Assembly (NCBI GenBank): GCA_025925185.1
Contig: JAICLV010000034.1
Coordinates: 1 to 18,442 of the forward strand
Length of the DNA stretch: 18,442 bases
From: Acidothermaceae bacterium
GTDB taxonomy: Bacteria; Actinomycetota; Actinomycetes; Acidothermales; Acidothermaceae
Direction of reading: 5' to 3'
Every line of letters starts with the position of its first letter. Positions within the stretch are counted from its first letter, which is position 1. Positions 14,910-18,442 of this stretch are shown here, in pieces. The translations under genes and the position numbers were made by a program. A model generated the notes under the pieces. That model was not told where the DNA came from. It ran no database searches and was given only the letters and a program-made list of their open reading frames with translations.

Positions 14910-15658
14910 GCTCCCTGCAGCGCGGGCGGGGGCCCGGCGGACTTGGGCAGCGCCGACTGCAGCGTGCCGTAGATGATCAACCGGTGCGAGGCCGAGTACT
15001 TCGGCGTGCAGGTGGTCAAGGTGATCAGCGCCTTGGTCGGCTTCGCGTGCGGCTTGTCGGGCACGGGCAGGACGACGCCCACCGCGGTGGGCAGCACGGT
15101 CTCGCTGCCGGTGACCCGGTAGGTGTACCAGGTGTCGCGGGTCTCGATGACGATGGCGTCGCCAGGCTCCAGCTCGCCCAGCCCGTTGAACGGCGCCAGA
15201 TAGGTCGTGCGGTGGCCCGACAGCACGAAGTTGCCGACGCCACCGGGCATCGCGGTGCCGGGGTAGTGGCCGGGACCCTTCTTCAGATCGTCGGTCGAGA
15301 CGCCCTCGACGATCGCGTAGGAGTAGTCGACGCCCAACCTCGGGATGCGGATCAGCCCGATCGCGTTGCCGGGCAGGGGCGTGTCGACGAGCCCCGGCTC
15401 GGCGCTCGGGCCGGACGCGCTCGGGGTCTCACCGGGGAGCTCGGTCGGCGCCGGCGCGGGCTGGGCCCACTCGGTGCGCAGTTGCGACTTGAGGTCCGAT
15501 TGCGCGTGGGCGGTGTACAGGCCGGTGAACCACAGCTCGTACGCCAGGAACAAGAAGACGATGACGCCGAGGGTGATCAGCACCTCGCCGACCACGCCGA
15601 TGACCGTCCGCGGGTCTCGACGTGGGCGGAGGCGGTGGGCGGAGGCGACCTGGGTCAC
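14906..15658 (-). CDS. srtE: Class E sortase
   Basis: This 250-residue cysteine transpeptidase attaches surface proteins to the cell wall; class E sortases of high-GC actinobacteria prefer LAXTG sorting signals. It has a basic N-terminus, one membrane helix (about 21-41), a Pro/Ser-rich stretch (about 66-90) and the sortase barrel. Active-site residues are H149 in LSGHRTTY, C217 in TLTTCTP and R226 in SASHRLIIYG. The GTG start at 15658 overlaps the DUF881 stop as GTGA. No sortase substrate is visible in the window, so it probably has housekeeping use. Class E is inferred from the motifs and the conserved location next to pabA. Confidence 0.92.
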   Translation of the reverse strand: MTQVASAHRLRPRRDPRTVIGVVGEVLITLGVIVFLFLAYELWFTGLYTAHAQSDLKSQLRTEWAQPAPAPTELPGETPSASGPSAEPGLVDTPLPGNAIGLIRIPRLGVDYSYAIVEGVSTDDLKKGPGHYPGTAMPGGVGNFVLSGHRTTYLAPFNGLGELEPGDAIVIETRDTWYTYRVTGSETVLPTAVGVVLPVPDKPHAKPTKALITLTTCTPKYSASHRLIIYGTLQSALPKSAGPPPALQGA

Positions 15659-16515
15659 GGCGTCGGCCCGGCCGAGTGCATAGGCGTGCTGGGCGTCACA
15701 GGCGTGACTGGCGTGACGGGCGCGACAGGCGCGGCCGGCGTGCGCGCGGGCACCGACGGGCCCGCGTCAGCGGCTGTTGGGGACTCGAGCGCGGTCGCGT
15801 GCGCGAGCGACACGCCGCCGGTGTACGCCGGCATGGTCACGTTCGATTGCGTCGTCACGTCGTACCCGAGGTGGTAGGCCCGCACGTACTGCTTGTAGAT
15901 GATGATGTCAGGCGCGTCATTGAGCGCGCCGCGCAGTTGGTCGATATCCCCGATGGCCGAGACGACGTACGGCGGCGAGTAGACGACGCCGTGGAGCAGC
16001 AGCGTGTTGCCGACGCACCGCACCGCGCTCGTCGAGATCACCCGCTGGCCTTGCAGCGTCATCGCCTCCGCGCCCCCCGCCCAGAGCGCGTTGACCACCG
16101 CCTGGACGTCCTGCTGGTGAACCACCAGGTAGTCGGGCGGCACCGAGCCCTTCTTCGAGCCGGGTAGCGGCGGCGCGTCGTCCAAGGTGACGGTCACCGC
16201 CGGACCACGCACCGGTGACATGCCCGCGTCGTCCGCCACCGCCTCGGCCTCGTCGCGGGCGATCGCCACCCGGTTGTCGGTGCGCGCGGCCCGCGACGTC
16301 GCGGCCTGCACCTGCTGCTGGAGGTTCGCGAGCTGCTTCGTCTGCCCGATCACGGCGCGCTGCTGGCGCTCGGCGAAGCTGACGCCGTCGTCGTGGCCGA
16401 TCACCCTGATGTCGACGCCGTGAGAGGTGTTCGCGGACGTCGCGAACAGCAAGCCGGCGAGCAGCGCCGCGACCGGTACGGCCGTGCGCCAACCGATCCT
16501 CTGCCTCACACCCAC
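15655..16515 (-). CDS. DUF881 family membrane-anchored protein
   Basis: This 286-residue protein has an N-terminal membrane anchor (about 11-28), a predicted coiled-coil (about 47-75, Gln/Leu-rich) and the DUF881 domain (about 100-222), with GPAVTVTLDD, NALWAGGAEAMTLQGQRV and the VVYSPPYVVSAIGD region. The C-terminus is a low-complexity tail with repeated PVT. DUF881 proteins occur in cell-division-linked loci of Gram-positive bacteria, but their function is not established; the mycobacterial counterpart lies at the same place next to crgA. The start is GTG at 16515, with AGAAGG eight bases upstream; another GTG two codons later is possible. It is divergent from crgA. Confidence 0.88.
   Translation of the reverse strand: MGVRQRIGWRTAVPVAALLAGLLFATSANTSHGVDIRVIGHDDGVSFAERQQRAVIGQTKQLANLQQQVQAATSRAARTDNRVAIARDEAEAVADDAGMSPVRGPAVTVTLDDAPPLPGSKKGSVPPDYLVVHQQDVQAVVNALWAGGAEAMTLQGQRVISTSAVRCVGNTLLLHGVVYSPPYVVSAIGDIDQLRGALNDAPDIIIYKQYVRAYHLGYDVTTQSNVTMPAYTGGVSLAHATALESPTAADAGPSVPARTPAAPVAPVTPVTPVTPSTPMHSAGPTP
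15692..15745 (-). repeat. Nine-base tandem repeat in the DUF881 tail
   Basis: Six consecutive 9-base units of the GGCGTGACN type (plus-strand reading), increasingly degenerate at one end, encode the repeated PVT/PVA tripeptides near the C-terminus. Repeat number could vary between strains. Confidence 0.7.
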
Positions 16516-16570
16516 GCGGAAAGCCTTCTGCCGTCGTCCGGACGCTGTTAAAGTCCTGCGGCTACGCTAA

Positions 16571-16601
16571 CGAACGAGTACACGTAACGTGTCCGCGTTC
16601 G
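16571..16601. promoter_or_regulatory. Symmetric 31-bp palindrome between DUF881 and crgA
   Basis: The core ACACGT-A-ACGTGT (16580-16592) is a perfect palindrome around base 16586. A second pair, CGAACG (16571-16576) and CGTTCG (16596-16601), is placed exactly symmetrically around the same base. It lies in the divergent promoter region and is a good operator candidate for an unknown dimeric regulator. Confidence 0.55.
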
Positions 16602-16621
16602 CACTAGTTTCGTTCGCGCTC

Positions 16622-16647
16622 GTTGTCAGTCGATGGTTGTCAGTCGA
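16622..16647 (+). repeat. 12-bp direct repeat upstream of crgA
   Basis: GTTGTCAGTCGA occurs twice (16622-16633 and 16636-16647), two bases apart, ending 10 bases before the crgA GTG. The second copy runs into the GAAAGG ribosome site. A pair of CGTTCGC motifs (16596 and 16611) lies just upstream. Confidence 0.6.
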
Positions 16648-16657
16648 AAGGGCCACC

Positions 16658-16915
16658 GTGCCGAAGTCCCGCGTACGCAAGACCGACGTCTACACGCCGC
16701 CGCCCCGGCGCTCGGCGAAGAAGAAGGTCAGCCCGCCGTGGCTCGCACCCACCATGGTCGGCCTGATGCTGCTCGGCGTGGCCTGGCTCGTCGTCGGCTA
16801 CCTCTCGCAGTACAACTTCCCCGGCATGAGCGCGCTCGGCGGCGAGGCCGGCAACCTGATCGAGGGGTTCGCGCTGCTGATCGCCGGCCTCGGCCTCGCC
16901 ACCCAGTGGCGCTAG
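16658..16915 (+). CDS. crgA: CrgA, cell division protein
   Basis: CrgA is a small actinobacterial divisome protein that interacts with FtsZ, FtsQ, FtsI and others and, in Streptomyces, limits Z-ring formation before sporulation. Its 85 residues begin MPKSRVRKTDVYTPPPRR, the family signature, followed by a basic stretch and two membrane helices (about 29-49 and 65-82) joined by the conserved SQYNFPGMSALGGEAGN loop. The GTG at 16658 is chosen over an in-frame upstream GTG (16589) because it gives the canonical N-terminus and has GAAAGG seven bases upstream. It is divergent from DUF881. Confidence 0.95.
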   Translation: MPKSRVRKTDVYTPPPRRSAKKKVSPPWLAPTMVGLMLLGVAWLVVGYLSQYNFPGMSALGGEAGNLIEGFALLIAGLGLATQWR

Positions 16916-16963
16916 AGCGCCGAACCGCCCGCTAGCCTCCCGATAACCTCCCGCGCCCCTCCC

Positions 16964-17027
16964 TAGACCCTGAAAGTCGTGCTTAGACACCGCCATTGAG
17001 GTGTCGAAGCGCGAGTTTCAGGGTCTA
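16964..17027. repeat. 64-base near-perfect palindrome
   Basis: Outer arms TAGACCCTGAAA (16964-16975) and TTTCAGGGTCTA (17016-17027) pair perfectly. The inner arms (16976-16991 and 17000-17015) pair with two mismatches and one wobble around the eight-base loop GCCATTGA, giving a 28-position stem. It sits between convergent crgA and rhomboid genes. It could be a terminator, a REP-like element or a MITE remnant; no T-run follows and no transposase is nearby. Confidence 0.7.
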
Positions 17028-17084
17028 AGGGCGAACGGATCGCCGGAGGAGCAGCGAGTTACAGCGGTGTGATTCCTCCACAGC

Positions 17085-17107
17085 GGTTGTCCACACTGGG
17101 GACAACC
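17085..17107. repeat. Inverted repeat containing a DnaA-box-like sequence
   Basis: GGTTGTCC (17085-17092) and GGACAACC (17100-17107) form an 8-bp inverted repeat with a seven-base loop. The plus strand reads TTGTCCACA (17087-17095), the actinobacterial DnaA-box consensus. The minus strand gives TTGTCCCCA, one mismatch away. Confidence 0.5.
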
Positions 17108-17162
17108 CCGCCAGCACCCCGGCCGCCGCAGGCACAACGGGCCCTGGACACCTGAGCGCATC

Positions 17163-17210
17163 CGAGGACACCGATCGACGGGTGTCCTCGCGTGATGCCG
17201 GGTGTCCTCG
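17163..17210 (-). terminator. Hairpin with a duplicated arm downstream of the rhomboid gene
   Basis: CGAGGACACC (17163-17172) pairs perfectly with GGTGTCCTCG (17181-17190; eight-base loop). The same arm recurs at 17201-17210 as part of a 12-base direct repeat CGGGTGTCCTCG with 20-base period. It begins 16 bases after the rhomboid stop codon on the minus strand and is the likely terminator. Confidence 0.5.
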
Positions 17211-17225
17211 GGCTCGGGCGAAGGC

Positions 17226-18140
17226 TCAGCCGGTCAGCGCGTGGGTGCGCGCGACGACGATCAACGCGATGATCACCGCCATCGCGACGGACGACGACAC
17301 CTGCGCCGCCAACCGGTACTGGCGCGGCGGGTAGGCCCACGCGCCGGCGAGCGCGGCGCCGGCCACCAAACCGCCGACGTGTCCCTGCCAGCTGATGCCC
17401 GAGATGGTGAAGGTCAGCAGCAGGTTGATGCCGATCAAGAACCCGATCGGCCTGATGTCGAAGCGCAGCCGCCGTCCGACCACGAACAACGCGCCGAACA
17501 AGCCGAAGATCGCGCCCGAGGCGCCGAGCGTCTGCGACTGCGGATCAGCCAGCAGATACACCAGCGCCGAACCACCCAGGCCCGACAGGAAGTACAGCAC
17601 GAGGAAGCGCGCCCGGCCGAGCATCGCCTCAAGCGGCGCCCCGATCACGAACAGCGCCCACATGTTGAACAAGATGTGCGCGACGCCGGCGTGCAGGAAC
17701 ATCGCGGTGACCAGCCGGTAGTACTCGCCGTGCGCGACCCCGCCGTACGGCGACGCGAACGGCCAGTCGGGGATCAACTCGAACCGGCGCGAAAAGGTCC
17801 CCGACGATTGCTGGATCAGGAACATCACGATGTTGATGCCGATCAGCGTGTACGTCACCGCGGTCTTGTTCGGCGCGATCCGGCCGCCGAACGCCGTCCG
17901 CGCCACCCGCTGCGTCTTGTTGCCCCCGCGCACGCACTCGGGGCACTGGAACCCGACCGCCGCCGGGATCATGCAGTCGGGGCAGATCGGGCGGTCGCAG
18001 CGCACGCAGCGAATGTGCGCCTCGCGCTTCGGGTGCCGGTAACAGGTCGGGACGACGTGCGGCGGGGTCGGGCCCGTGCCGTCCGAGCCGTTGACCGCGA
18101 CGTTCTCGGACGGCGGGAAGCGCACGTCGTCCGTGCTCAT
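17226..18140 (-). CDS. Rhomboid-family intramembrane serine protease with N-terminal zinc-binding domain
   Basis: This 304-residue protein joins a soluble cysteine-rich domain to a rhomboid core. The N-terminal part has four zinc-ligand pairs in B-box-like spacing: C33/H36, C45/C48, C53/C56 and C66/C69. The rhomboid core (about 92-300, six or seven helices) has HAGVAHILFNM (150-160; N159 for the oxyanion hole), the nucleophile motif GASGAIFG with S208, and the catalytic histidine H254 in GHVGG. All catalytic residues are present, so it should cleave membrane proteins within the bilayer; substrates are unknown. The zinc-domain fusion is common in actinobacterial rhomboids. The ATG at 18140 has a weak ribosome site, 22 bases downstream of ppiA, probably one operon. 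Confidence 0.93.
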   Translation of the reverse strand: MSTDDVRFPPSENVAVNGSDGTGPTPPHVVPTCYRHPKREAHIRCVRCDRPICPDCMIPAAVGFQCPECVRGGNKTQRVARTAFGGRIAPNKTAVTYTLIGINIVMFLIQQSSGTFSRRFELIPDWPFASPYGGVAHGEYYRLVTAMFLHAGVAHILFNMWALFVIGAPLEAMLGRARFLVLYFLSGLGGSALVYLLADPQSQTLGASGAIFGLFGALFVVGRRLRFDIRPIGFLIGINLLLTFTISGISWQGHVGGLVAGAALAGAWAYPPRQYRLAAQVSSSVAMAVIIALIVVARTHALTG

Positions 18141-18162
18141 GATGTTCTTTTCGTCTCTCGGC

Positions 18163-18442
18163 TCAGCGCGCTTCGATGCTCACCGAGTTGATGACGACGT
18201 CTTGCACCGGTCGATCACCCGCGCCGGTGGGCGCCGCGACGATCGCGTCGACGACCTCGGTGCCGGACGTGACCTCGCCGAAAATGCTGTGCTTGCGGTT
18301 CAGCCACGTCGTGGGGGCGACCGTGATGAAGAACTGCGAGCCGTTCGTCGACGGCCCGGCGTTCGCCATCGCGAGCAGGTAGGGCGTGGTGAACGCGAGC
18401 TCGGGGTGGAACTCGTCCTGGAACGTGTAGCCCGGCCCCCCG
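18163..18442 (-). CDS. ppiA: Cyclophilin-type peptidyl-prolyl isomerase, 3' part
   Basis: The frame is open to the edge of the window, so the 5' end lies beyond it. The visible 92 residues ([15 protein letters not shown], then [19 protein letters not shown] and [11 protein letters not shown]) are the C-terminal half of the cyclophilin fold, including the active-site region around MANAGP and SQFFIT. It catalyses cis-trans isomerisation of proline bonds and helps folding. Without the N-terminus I cannot tell whether it is cytosolic or exported; the counterpart near oriC in mycobacteria is the cytosolic PpiA. It is followed by the rhomboid gene on the same strand. Confidence 0.93.
   Translation of the reverse strand, partial: GGPGYTFQDEFHPELAFTTPYLLAMANAGPSTNGSQFFITVAPTTWLNRKHSIFGEVTSGTEVVDAIVAAPTGAGDRPVQDVVINSVSIEAR

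Noticed and set aside
14876..15877. Long plus-strand open frame opposite sortase and DUF881
   Set aside because: Low-complexity Arg/Gly-rich translation; the opposite strand codes for clear sortase and DUF881 proteins.
16589..16657. Longer CrgA start at GTG 16589
   Set aside because: The extra residues are not part of the family and would place the 12-bp repeats inside the gene; MPKSRVRK is the usual start.
17202..18191. Long plus-strand open frame opposite the rhomboid gene
   Set aside because: The composition is that of a shadow frame. The minus strand carries complete rhomboid catalytic motifs.

Overview
The window is high-GC chromosomal DNA from an actinobacterium (Actinomycetota). The diagnostic part is the near-origin cell-envelope cluster fhaA-fhaB-pstP-rodA-pbpA-pknB. 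It is followed by pabA/trpG, a class E sortase, a DUF881 protein, crgA, a rhomboid protease and a cyclophilin (ppiA). Gene content and order match the region known near oriC in Mycobacterium and Streptomyces. I cannot name the genus. There is one kinase gene (pknB, three PASTA repeats) rather than the pknA-pknB pair of mycobacteria.

Layout. 1-2394 (+): the 3' part of an FtsX-type ABC permease, translationally coupled (ATGA) to a membrane-anchored VanY-type D,D-carboxypeptidase. 2395-6383: an accessory-looking stretch. It holds a DUF1059-ABM two-domain protein (-), a MarR regulator (-) divergent from an NADP-binding oxidoreductase and a YceI protein (+), a DUF4262 protein (-), and a type II toxin-antitoxin pair (+, PemK/MazF type). 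6525-6607 (-): tRNA-Leu(CAG), a class II tRNA. 6724-13997 (+): the growth and division cluster. 14021-16515 (-): DUF881, sortase E, a small membrane protein and PabA, packed with GTGA overlaps. 16658-16915 (+): crgA. 16916-17225: a 310-base gene-free stretch full of inverted repeats. 17226-18442 (-): rhomboid protease and the 3' part of ppiA.

How the genes work together. PknB senses cell-wall material through extracellular PASTA repeats. PstP reverses its phosphorylations, and FhaA and FhaB read phosphothreonine marks. RodA (SEDS glycosyltransferase) and PbpA (class B transpeptidase) carry out peptidoglycan synthesis, and CrgA links to the divisome. The MarR-oxidoreductase-YceI block looks like a self-contained regulated cassette. 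Its shared intergenic region carries two near-identical 18-bp operator-like palindromes.

The most unusual signals are: a degenerate second copy of the vanY 3' end at 3036-3058, bracketing the DUF1059-ABM gene; the tandem MarR operators; a 64-base near-perfect palindrome with other inverted repeats (one containing an actinobacterial DnaA-box sequence) after crgA; a 31-bp symmetric palindrome plus a 12-bp direct repeat in the DUF881/crgA divergent region; and a toxin-antitoxin pair whose antitoxin has a histone-H1-like basic tail. I see no clear evidence for a wholly new multi-gene system.
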